A DNA stretch of 28,158 bases from JBLNCE01 sp050260415 (GTDB lineage: Bacteria > Bacillota > UBA4882 > JAAYXC01), in contig JBLNCE010000164.1 of assembly GCA_050260415.1 (NCBI GenBank), forward strand, positions 1 to 28,158. The letters run 5' to 3'. Position 1 is the stretch's first letter; every line of letters starts with the position of its first letter. Position numbers and translations under genes: made by a program. Below the pieces are notes generated by a model. That model did not search any database, was not told where the DNA came from, and was given only the letters and a program-made list of their open reading frames with translations. Below are positions 8,412 to 14,624 of this stretch, piece after piece.

Positions 8412-9476
8412 ATGCCTAATCCGCGCTTGATCGTGGCGCTCGAGGCAATCGCCGCCAACTCCGCCGAGGTGGTGCGCCGGGCGCACGCGCGCGGAGTTGC
8501 CGTCGCGGGCGTCACCAAGGTTTGTTGCGGAGCGCCGCCGGTCGCCGAGGCCATGCTCTCGGGTGGAGTCGATATGCTCGCCGATTCCCGGCTGGAAAAT
8601 CTGGCGAGGCTTCGCCGGGCGGGTTTCGATCGGGTGCCGCTCATGCTGCTGCGCCTGCCGATGCTCAGCAGGATCGCGGAAGCGGTCTCCCTGTCCGATG
8701 TGATCCTGGTCTCGGAGTTGGCGGCCATGCGGCGTCTGGGGCTGGCCGCAAGAGGCCGACCAGTGCAGGCCGTGCTCATGGTGGACCTCGGCGATCTGCG
8801 CGAGGGTCTCTGGCCGGACCAGGTAGTCCAGACGGCCGCGGCGGCCGCCAAGTTGGAGGGACTGGCCTTGGCCGGGCTTGGTACGAACCTGACGTGCTAC
8901 GGGGGGATCAAGCCTACGCCGGCCAATCTCGGGCAACTGGTGGCATTGGCCGCGGAAGCGCGCCGGGCTACCGGCCTTGACCTGGCGATTGTCTCCGGCG
9001 GTAATACGAGTTCGCTGCCGTTATTGTGGGAAGGGAGCTTGCCGCAGGGTGTCACGCATCTCCGCGTCGGTGAGGGCATCATGCTGGGGGTGGAGACGAT
9101 TGCGCGCCGGCCGTTGCCCGGCTTGAGACAGGATGCCTTTCGCCTGGTGGCCGAGGTGATCGAGGTGCAGAAGAAACCGTCGGTGCCCCTGGGCGAGATC
9201 TCGCAGGATGCATTCGGCCATACGCCGCATTTCGCGGATCGGGGCTGGGAAAAGCGCGCCATTCTGGCCATTGGTCGCCAGGATTGCATTCCCGAAGGGT
9301 TGCTGCCGTTACGGGAGGGCCTCAGGGTGCTCGGCGGCAGTTCGGATCATCTGCTCCTCTCCGACCAGGCCGGTCTCGGCGTCGGGGAAGAAGTCGAATT
9401 CTCTCTCTCGTATGGCGCCCTCTTGGCCGCCATGACGTCGCCGTATGTGCATAAAGAATTCCTCCCGAATCCGTGA
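8412..9476 (+). CDS. orr: Ornithine racemase (PLP)
   Basis: Converts L-ornithine to D-ornithine, the true substrate of the aminomutase, so it is the entry step of the pathway. The protein has 354 residues with the alanine racemase N-terminal TIM-barrel fold. AGVTKVCCG puts the PLP lysine at residue 36. SGGNTSSLPLLW and HLRVGEGIMLG are the phosphate-binding segments near the barrel's C-terminal end. A long upstream frame (from 8235) overlaps the preceding gene; ATG 8412, 4 bases after that gene's stop codon, gives the usual family N-terminus PRLIVALEAIAANSAEV. It is the last gene of the compact run and is followed by a perfect 15-base hairpin. Confidence 0.92.
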   Translation: MPNPRLIVALEAIAANSAEVVRRAHARGVAVAGVTKVCCGAPPVAEAMLSGGVDMLADSRLENLARLRRAGFDRVPLMLLRLPMLSRIAEAVSLSDVILVSELAAMRRLGLAARGRPVQAVLMVDLGDLREGLWPDQVVQTAAAAAKLEGLALAGLGTNLTCYGGIKPTPANLGQLVALAAEARRATGLDLAIVSGGNTSSLPLLWEGSLPQGVTHLRVGEGIMLGVETIARRPLPGLRQDAFRLVAEVIEVQKKPSVPLGEISQDAFGHTPHFADRGWEKRAILAIGRQDCIPEGLLPLREGLRVLGGSSDHLLLSDQAGLGVGEEVEFSLSYGALLAAMTSPYVHKEFLPNP

Positions 9477-9488
9477 CCGCCGATCTGT

Positions 9489-9530
9489 ACCAGGCAAAAC
9501 ACGGCCGCAAGCGCTCGTGTTTTGCCTGGT
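9489..9530 (+). terminator. Perfect 15-bp hairpin after orr
   Basis: ACCAGGCAAAACACG (9489-9503) is exactly complementary to CGTGTTTTGCCTGGT (9516-9530), with a 12-base loop. It starts 12 bases after the orr stop and ends 57 bases before the next start. No T-run follows, so it may attenuate rather than fully terminate, protect the mRNA end, or be an operator. Confidence 0.55.
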
Positions 9531-9587
9531 GCGCCAATGATATCGCGGATTCATACCGGCATAATTGGTTATTGTTGGAGGTTTGAC

Positions 9588-10527
9588 GTGGTCAAACGCG
9601 TGGTCGTCGCCCTGGGTGGGAACGCTATCCTAAAGCCGGGGCAGAGGGGGACGATCGGCGAACAGCGGGAGAATGTGGCGCGGGCCGGGGCACAGATCGC
9701 CTCCATGCTCCGATCCGGTCTTGACGTGGTCATCACGCATGGAAACGGCCCGCAGATCGGGAACATACTCCGCCAGAACGAGGAAACCCGCCGCCTCGTG
9801 CCGCCGATGCCGTTGGACGTCTGCGGCGCGCAGAGCCAGGGTATGATCGGCTATCTCTTGCAACAGGCGCTCAGCAATGCCTTAGCGGCATGGGAGATAC
9901 CGCGGCGAGTGGTTACCATTCTCACCCAGGTCGTGGTGGACAGGGACGATCCCGCGTTCAGCAATCCCACCAAGCCGATCGGCACTTTCTATACCGAGGC
10001 CGAGGCGCGGGCGCTCTCGCGGGAAAAAGGCTTCATGATGCGCGAGGATGCGGGACGGGGTTGGCGCCGGGTGGTTGCCTCGCCAACGCCTTTGGAGATC
10101 GTCGAGTCGGGACCTGATCCGCCGTCTCGTGCAGGCGGGAGCCGTGGTCATCGCGGCGGGCGGCGGCGGTGTACCCGTCTTTCGGACGCCGGGAGGCTTC
10201 GTCGGAGTCGAGGCGGTGATAGACAAGGACCTGGCCGCGGCGTGCCTTGCGGCGGAGGTCAAAGCACAGGCGTTATTGATCCTGACCGATGTATCAAGGA
10301 TCTGCCTCGACTTCCACCGGCCCGATCAACGTGAAGTGGCGGCCCTGCGCGTCTCCGAGGCGCGGCATTATCTGGCCGAAGGCCAGTTTCACGCGGGGAG
10401 CATGGGGCCCAAGGTCGAGGCGGCCGTCAGGTTCTTGGAAGCCGGCGGCGAGTATGCGGTCATAGGCTCCCTGGATGAAGCGGATCGCGTTTGGGCGGGT
10501 GAGGCGGGGACGGTAATACGGGTGTAG
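9588..10527 (+). pseudogene. arcC: Carbamate kinase, interrupted by a single frameshift
   Basis: Carbamate kinase transfers phosphate from carbamoyl phosphate to ADP, giving ATP, ammonia and CO2; it is the energy-yielding end of arginine or citrulline breakdown. The N-terminal part reads VVVALGGNAIL, ITHGNGPQIGN and AFSNPTKPIGTFY, then SPTPLEIVES up to about 10109. The rest continues in another frame: RDLIRRLVQAG, then the nucleotide-site segment VVIAAGGGGVPVF, and on to TAG at 10525. Both parts join into a normal protein of about 313 residues if one base is restored near 10104-10112. The start is GTG 9588 with GGAGG 6 bases upstream. The break is either a sequencing or assembly error or a recent mutation; the rest is well preserved. 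Confidence 0.88.
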
Positions 10528-10531
10528 ATTA

Positions 10532-10680
10532 GGCATGAGGCAAGAAGGCGAGAGGCATGAGGCATGAGGGCAAGAGGCAAAAGGCAAAAGGGCAAAAGGC
10601 GGGAGGTATGAGGTAAAAGACAAGAGGCGGGAAGCATGAGGCAAGAGGCATGAGGGGCGGAAGGCAGCAGGAAAAGGTAG
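10532..10680 (+). repeat. Degenerate AGGCATG/AGGCAAG heptamer array
   Basis: Purine-rich array made of units such as AGGCATG, AGGCAAG, AGGCAAA and GGCGGGA, beginning five bases after the arcC stop codon. The same unit type occurs at 14316-14380 and 22622-22660, and in reverse at 22750-22812. There is no coding signal. On the other strand it reads as a Leu/Pro/Ser/Cys-rich low-complexity frame, which is an artefact. Confidence 0.75.
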
Positions 10681-10723
10681 GGGGCAAATCGTTGGATAGG
10701 CAAGCGTAAGCCGCCGGTCTCTT

Positions 10724-10790
10724 GTAGGGGCGGGGCATCCGGCTTCGTAGCCGTCCTGACTGCTGCGGCGGAGTAGGCTGCCTCGCCCGA
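10724..10790. repeat. Imperfect palindrome with inner hairpin (MITE/REP-like)
   Basis: GGGCGGGGCA (10728-10737) pairs with TGCCTCGCCC (10779-10788) over 10 positions, one of them G-T. Inside, CGGCT (10740-10744) and AGCCG (10749-10753) form a second stem with a TCGT loop. The opening TTGTAGGGGCGGGGCA resembles common intergenic palindromic repeats. A structured leader RNA for the next gene is an alternative. Confidence 0.45.
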
Positions 10791-10851
10791 CTTGGATCCT
10801 GTTGCCGGCCTGTGTCAATCATTATACAACAATGCATAAAAATGGACAGTC

Positions 10852-10870
10852 CGGCCGGGTTTTCCGGCCG
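10852..10870 (+). promoter_or_regulatory. Leader hairpin before the cDPG-synthetase-like gene
   Basis: CGGCCGG (10852-10858) and CCGGCCG (10864-10870) form a perfect 7-bp stem with loop GTTTT, ending directly before the ribosome site region (GGAAGAGAGGG). It could affect translation or mRNA stability. A weak TATACA lies upstream at 10823-10828 without a convincing -35 box. Confidence 0.35.
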
Positions 10871-10890
10871 AGGAAGAGAGGGTCAACAAG

Positions 10891-12249
10891 ATGTCGAGAA
10901 CGAGAGTGTTGATTATGGGTGCGGCGGGACGCGACTTTCACAACTTCAATGTATTCTTCCGCGAAAAGCCGGAGTACGAGGTGGTTGCCTTTACCGCCAC
11001 CCAGATCCCGGATATCGCCGGGCGGCTCTATCCGGCCTCGCTGGCCGGTCCCCATTATCCGCAAGGCATCCCCATCCATCCCGAGATCGATCTGGAACGG
11101 ATCCTGACCGAACACCCGGTCGATCAGGTGGTCTTTGCTTATAGCGACGTACAGCACGAGCACGTCATGCATGTCGCCTCGCGGGTGCTGGCGCATGGGC
11201 CGGACTTTCGTCTGATGGGACTGGACAAGACGGCGCTAAAAGCCAGGAAACCGGTGGTCTCGGTCTGCGCGGTCCGGACCGGCGGCGGGAAAAGCCAGAC
11301 CACCCGCAAGGTGGCCGCGATCCTAAAGGAGGCCGGTCTTAGGGTCGTGGTTGTGAGACACCCGATGCCCTACGGCGATCTGGCGCGCCAGGCCTGCCAG
11401 CGTTTCGCGTCATACGCCGATCTGGATCGGCATGAGTGCACCATCGAGGAGCGAGAGGAATACGAGCCGCACTTGGACCGGGGCACCGTCGTCTACGCCG
11501 GGGTGGACTACGAACGGATCCTCCGTGCCGCGGAGGAAGAAGCGGACATCATCCTCTGGGACGGGGGCAATAACGATCTGCCTTTTTACCAGCCGGACCT
11601 ACATTTGGTGGTGGCCGATCCGCACCGGCCGGGGCATGAGCTCAAGTATCACCCAGGGGAGGCCAATCTCCGGCGGGCTGATGTGATCATCATCAACAAG
11701 ATCGACACGGCCGACCCGGCGGGCGTGGCGCGCGTGCGGGAAAACGCGACCGCCATCAACCCGAGGGCAATCTTGATTGAAGCCGCTTCCCCGATCTTTC
11801 TTGAGGAACCGGAGGCGGTGCGCGGCCGGCGCGTGCTGGTCGTCGAGGACGGACCCACGCTGACGCACGGGGAGATGGTCTACGGAGCGGGCGTCGTCGC
11901 GGCCAAGAAGTTCGGCGCGGCCTCGTTGATCGATCCGCGGCCGTTCGCCGTCGGGAGCATCAAAGAGACCTACCGCAAGTATCCCCACGTCGGACAATTG
12001 CTGCCGGCCATGGGATACGGCCCCAAGCAGATGGCGGAACTCGAGGAGACCATCAACGCGTCGCACGCGGAAGTGGTGGTGATCGGCACGCCGATCGACC
12101 TGAGACGGGTGATCAAGATACGGCAGCCGGCGGTACGGGTTCGCTACGAATTGCAGGAGATCGGACAACCGGATCTAACCGGCATTCTGCAGAGATTCAC
12201 GGCATCGCACAGAATCCAGCCACAGCCGTCTGTAGCCGTGGGGCCTTGA
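10891..12249 (+). CDS. Cyclic 2,3-diphosphoglycerate synthetase family / predicted GTPase
   Basis: A 452-residue protein of the family named after the archaeal cyclic 2,3-diphosphoglycerate synthetase (COG2403-type P-loop GTPase). The N-terminal Rossmann-like part starts RVLIMGAAGRDFHNFN. VRTGGGKSQTTRK at about residues 128-140 is the phosphate-binding loop. IILWDGGNND lies at about 215-224, and IIINKIDTAD at about 266-275 is the NKxD guanine-specificity motif. Known function comes from thermophilic methanogens; bacteria like this one are not expected to store cyclic diphosphoglycerate, so the true reaction here is unknown. It follows the carbamate kinase in the same direction after a repeat-filled gap of 363 bases. 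The start is ATG 10891 with GAGAGGG upstream. The stop lies inside a hairpin. Confidence 0.8.
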   Translation: MSRTRVLIMGAAGRDFHNFNVFFREKPEYEVVAFTATQIPDIAGRLYPASLAGPHYPQGIPIHPEIDLERILTEHPVDQVVFAYSDVQHEHVMHVASRVLAHGPDFRLMGLDKTALKARKPVVSVCAVRTGGGKSQTTRKVAAILKEAGLRVVVVRHPMPYGDLARQACQRFASYADLDRHECTIEEREEYEPHLDRGTVVYAGVDYERILRAAEEEADIILWDGGNNDLPFYQPDLHLVVADPHRPGHELKYHPGEANLRRADVIIINKIDTADPAGVARVRENATAINPRAILIEAASPIFLEEPEAVRGRRVLVVEDGPTLTHGEMVYGAGVVAAKKFGAASLIDPRPFAVGSIKETYRKYPHVGQLLPAMGYGPKQMAELEETINASHAEVVVIGTPIDLRRVIKIRQPAVRVRYELQEIGQPDLTGILQRFTASHRIQPQPSVAVGP

Positions 12250-12264
12250 TCGAGTCAAGGTCCC
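12240..12264. terminator. Hairpin between convergent genes
   Basis: GGGGCCTTGA (12240-12249) pairs with TCAAGGTCCC (12255-12264) over 10 positions, one G-T, around a TCGAG loop. It includes the stop codon of the preceding gene and lies 7 bases past the end of the convergent HAD gene, so it may stop transcription from both sides. No T-runs flank it. Confidence 0.5.
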
Positions 12265-12271
12265 GCGGAGT

Positions 12272-13075
12272 CTATAGTATTACCCGCTCCAATTCCCTGG
12301 CCACGAACTCTTCCTCGCTCGAGTAGTCGGAGACATACGTGGCCGCTTTTTTTACCGCGGAGTGGGCGTTGCGGGGAGCGACCGCGCATCCGGCTTCCCT
12401 GAACATGGGCAGATCGTTGGGCCAGTCGCCGAAGACCATCACCTCGGCCGGATGCAAACCCAGCCGCCGGCGAAGATCGGCCAGCGCCGAACCTTTGTCC
12501 GCGCCGCGCGGCCTCACGATCAACGGTACGAGACCTTTACGCAGATCCTCGATCAGGGAGGCGTCCACATCGGGGAGTCCGCGCTGTAATAACCTGGCCG
12601 CCTGCACCAGTAGGTCCTTCTGCCCGAAAGAAAGGATGGCCTGAAGCCCATCCGGCAGATCATCCCAGGGGTCAAAGCGGATGACGCGATTGCCCCAGGG
12701 CGCGACCAGGAGTTCGTCGGCCTCGGGCGCCGCATAGATGATATCGTGGCCAAGGAGGAAGATGGCGTCGGCATAGAAGAAAAGTTGCGCAAAGGCGTCG
12801 CGGGCCGTCTCGCGCGACAGCGACAGGGCGCGGGCGGCATCGTCGCCGAACGCGTTCCTGGTCATGGCGCCGTCGCAGCAGATCAGCGGGTCGGCGCCCA
12901 GTTCGTCCGCGATCGGGAGGGCGTGGTGAAAAAGCCGGCCGGTGGCGATGGAAAAATAGACTCCTTGCCTCCGTATGGCGCGCATGACTTCGCGGGTGCG
13001 CTTGCCCAGGCGACCGGAACGCGGCAGCAGCGTGCCGTCTAGGTCACTGACGACGAGGCGGATGCGAGCGGACAT
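12272..13075 (-). CDS. Cof-type HAD-superfamily hydrolase (sugar phosphatase-like)
   Basis: Cytoplasmic phosphatase of the HAD IIB (Cof) type, 267 residues; the substrate is unknown, probably a small phosphorylated sugar or nucleotide. Motif I is VVSDLDGTLL with nucleophile Asp11 and Asp13. Motif II is the serine or threonine of FSIATGR. The lysine of PRGADKGSAL serves motif III, and motif IV is FGDWPNDLPMF. The frame is open further upstream, but AGGAGG (complement of 13084-13089) is 8 bases before ATG 13075, which fits better than the ATG at 13081, only 2 bases away. It is transcribed against its neighbours from its own strong promoter flanked by two similar inverted repeats, so it is probably repressor-controlled. 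Confidence 0.88.
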   Translation of the reverse strand: MSARIRLVVSDLDGTLLPRSGRLGKRTREVMRAIRRQGVYFSIATGRLFHHALPIADELGADPLICCDGAMTRNAFGDDAARALSLSRETARDAFAQLFFYADAIFLLGHDIIYAAPEADELLVAPWGNRVIRFDPWDDLPDGLQAILSFGQKDLLVQAARLLQRGLPDVDASLIEDLRKGLVPLIVRPRGADKGSALADLRRRLGLHPAEVMVFGDWPNDLPMFREAGCAVAPRNAHSAVKKAATYVSDYSSEEEFVARELERVIL

Positions 13076-13099
13076 GGCCATGGCCTCCTCAAGTCCATA

Positions 13100-13151
13100 C
13101 AAACGACTGTTTGATGAGGTCATTATATACCGAACATTTGTTTGTTGTCAA
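13100..13151 (-). promoter_or_regulatory. Strong sigma-A-type promoter with two inverted-repeat operators
   Basis: On the minus strand, TTGACA (13151-13146) and TATAAT (13127-13122) are both perfect, 18 bases apart. Two inverted repeats of form CRAAC-N4-GTTTG flank the start site. CGAACATTTGTTTG (13131-13144) fills the spacer between the two boxes. CAAACGACTGTTTG (13100-13113) lies at about +2 to +15. Their centres are 31 bases apart, about three helical turns. This is the layout of a repressor site pair, LexA-like or TetR-like. Confidence 0.75.
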
Positions 13152-13216
13152 GAAGGAGGGAGGGAAGGGCAGGGCCTAAAAGTCGCAGGCCAGAGGAAAA
13201 GCCAAAACCGCCCTCT

Positions 13217-13250
13217 ATGGGTGTCACCCTGAGCGAAGCGAAGAGTCTGC
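13217..13250. repeat. GAGCGAAGCGAAG intergenic repeat element
   Basis: The sequence TGTCACCCTGAGCGAAGCG, continuing GAAGAGTCTGC, resembles a short element commonly found between genes in many environmental genomes. A diverged copy in reverse orientation lies at about 4487-4514. The stretch 13152-13324 between the HAD promoter and the next gene holds nothing else that I recognise. Confidence 0.5.
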
Positions 13251-13324
13251 TTTTCGAGTGTAAAAGCCCTCGGCTCCGGGGCATTATAACGATACCCGGC
13301 ATGCGCCAAAGGAGATAGACACCC

Positions 13325-13717
13325 ATGGTCTGGACTGGCTGGACTCTCACCCGTACCGTTATCCTGCTCGTGGGCCTCGCTTACCTCCTGATCTCCGCCC
13401 AAACGGCCATGTTCCACTACCGGCAGAACTTCCGCAATATCTCCATGTGGGCGCCCGTGCTCGCGGGGCCGCTCATCGGTCTGGCCGCCCTCCTCTTGGC
13501 CCTGGCCAACGCCCGGGCGCTGGTGGGGCTGGTCAAGGTTCTCTTCTGGCTGGGGGCCGCGTCGGGGCTCATCGGTTTCTTCTATCATTTCCGGGGCGTG
13601 GGGCAGAGGGTGGACGGATACGTGCCGCGCAATTTCCTGCTCGGCCCGCCCGTCATCCTGCCCTTGATGTTCAGCGCCTTGGGCGTGGTCGGCCTCTTCG
13701 CCGTCTATTGGAGGTGA
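13325..13717 (+). CDS. Small 4-TM membrane protein, putative anchor of the flavoprotein dehydrogenase
   Basis: A 130-residue integral membrane protein of unrecognised family. Four hydrophobic helices are visible at about residues 8-30, 43-63, 66-88 and 105-128. Two histidines, His31 (end of helix 1) and His88 (end of helix 3), would lie on the same face of the membrane, so they could bind a haem or line a quinone site; this is inference. Start ATG 13325 has AAAGGAGA (13308-13315) upstream. It is followed after 5 bases by the gluconate dehydrogenase subunit 3 homologue, and then by the GMC flavoprotein. Context therefore suggests an anchor or electron-accepting subunit. Confidence 0.75.
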   Translation: MVWTGWTLTRTVILLVGLAYLLISAQTAMFHYRQNFRNISMWAPVLAGPLIGLAALLLALANARALVGLVKVLFWLGAASGLIGFFYHFRGVGQRVDGYVPRNFLLGPPVILPLMFSALGVVGLFAVYWR

Positions 13718-13722
13718 ACCGG

Positions 13723-14319
13723 ATGAGCACCGTGCCCCACTACCCAAGCTACGACGTGATGCGCGAGGCGAAGGCCTGGGACGATCACACCCGCGAGATC
13801 GTACAAAAGAGGCTGGGGCCGTATCCCGCATTGTCATTCCTGACCCCCGGCGAAGGGGAAACGCTAGGAGCGATCGCCGGCGTCCTGATCGACGATTTTT
13901 CCCTCGATATACTGGACTACATCACTACCGAATGCGATCGGCGCATCAAGCGCCGCGTCGGGGAAGGCCAGCGCCAGGCCGGCGTCCCGCCCGAAGCGGA
14001 CCTCTTGCGGCAGGGCCTGGCGGCGATCGAGACGACCGCGCGCGCTGAGTACGGCCAGGCGTTTCGGTATCTCACGGTCGTACAACGCCAGGATCTGCTG
14101 GGCCGGGTCGAACGGGCGGAGATGCCGGATACCGGGCCTTGGCGGGGTCTGCCGCAAAAAGACCTCTTTCAAAAGCTGTTGACACTCGCGGTCGAGGCCT
14201 ACTACTCCCACCCCGCGGTCTGGTCGACCATCGGTTATGGCGGCCCGGCTTACCCGCGCGGATACGTCCGTTCCGAGCTGGGCTTGATCGATCCGTGGGA
14301 GGCGCGTAGGGAGGCGTGA
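13723..14319 (+). CDS. Gluconate 2-dehydrogenase subunit 3 family protein
   Basis: Small (gamma-like) subunit of GMC-type membrane dehydrogenases, 198 residues; in known complexes it helps fold and export the flavoprotein. The family signature is clear at the C-terminus: YYSHPAVWSTIGYGGPAYP followed by RGY. The N-terminal half is helical, with FLTPGEGETLGAIAGVLI. Known gamma subunits carry a twin-arginine signal; here the N-terminus MSTVPHYPSYDVMREAKAW has none, so the complex is probably cytoplasmic. ATG 13723 is preceded by GGAGGTG at 13710-13716; the longer frame upstream only overlaps the membrane gene. The TGA stop codon is part of the first unit of an AGGC-type repeat array. Confidence 0.85.
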   Translation: MSTVPHYPSYDVMREAKAWDDHTREIVQKRLGPYPALSFLTPGEGETLGAIAGVLIDDFSLDILDYITTECDRRIKRRVGEGQRQAGVPPEADLLRQGLAAIETTARAEYGQAFRYLTVVQRQDLLGRVERAEMPDTGPWRGLPQKDLFQKLLTLAVEAYYSHPAVWSTIGYGGPAYPRGYVRSELGLIDPWEARREA

Positions 14320-14395
14320 GGCAAGAGGCGTGAGGCAAGAGGCAAGAGGCGTGAGGTAAGAGGCAAAAGACAAAAGGCAAGCTTGTCCACTGAAG
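14316..14395 (+). repeat. AGGC heptamer array plus GGCAAGCTTGTCCACTG element
   Basis: Units such as GGCGTGA, GGCAAGA and GGCAAAA run from the stop codon of the preceding gene to about 14378. They are followed by GGCAAGCTTGTCCACTGAAG, nearly the same as GGGCAAGCTTGTTCACTG in the ord-ortA gap. Confidence 0.65.
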
Positions 14396-14433
14396 TTCTA
14401 GCAGAGACTGTGAAAAAGGTACCGGAACGCAGA

Positions 14434-14461
14434 TTGTATTGATTGCGCAGATACCTATAAT
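14434..14461 (+). promoter_or_regulatory. Possible promoter before the GMC oxidoreductase
   Basis: TTGTAT (14434-14439) and a perfect TATAAT (14456-14461) are 16 bases apart. Transcription from here would leave a leader of about 150 bases containing a CCTCC...GGAGG hairpin near 14519-14539. The dehydrogenase gene may thus be expressed separately from the two small genes upstream. Confidence 0.35.
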
Positions 14462-14624
14462 CCTAGAAAACTTCATGACACTGGCTCTTGCTTAATCTGC
14501 GAAATCCCGGGCATGTCCTCCGAAGCGAATGCGAAGGAGGGTGAGGTCCGGTTCAGGGATTTGCGTTTTTCATGACGCTCCAAGGCCTGAGCCTATTGAG
14601 ATTTTCGGGGGAGTGTTCGCCGTC

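Noticed and set aside
10532..10680. Possible CRISPR array
   Set aside because: Units are about 7 bases and degenerate, with no constant repeat, no unique spacers and no cas genes.
10294..10837. Minus-strand frames rich in Leu, Pro, Ser and Cys over the heptamer array
   Set aside because: Low-complexity translation of the repeat; no start signal and no domain.
14500..14560. Group II intron-like phrase (GTGAGGTCCGGTTC) before the GMC gene
   Set aside because: It resembles a short conserved intron phrase, but no domain V helix, reverse transcriptase or exon boundary is visible.
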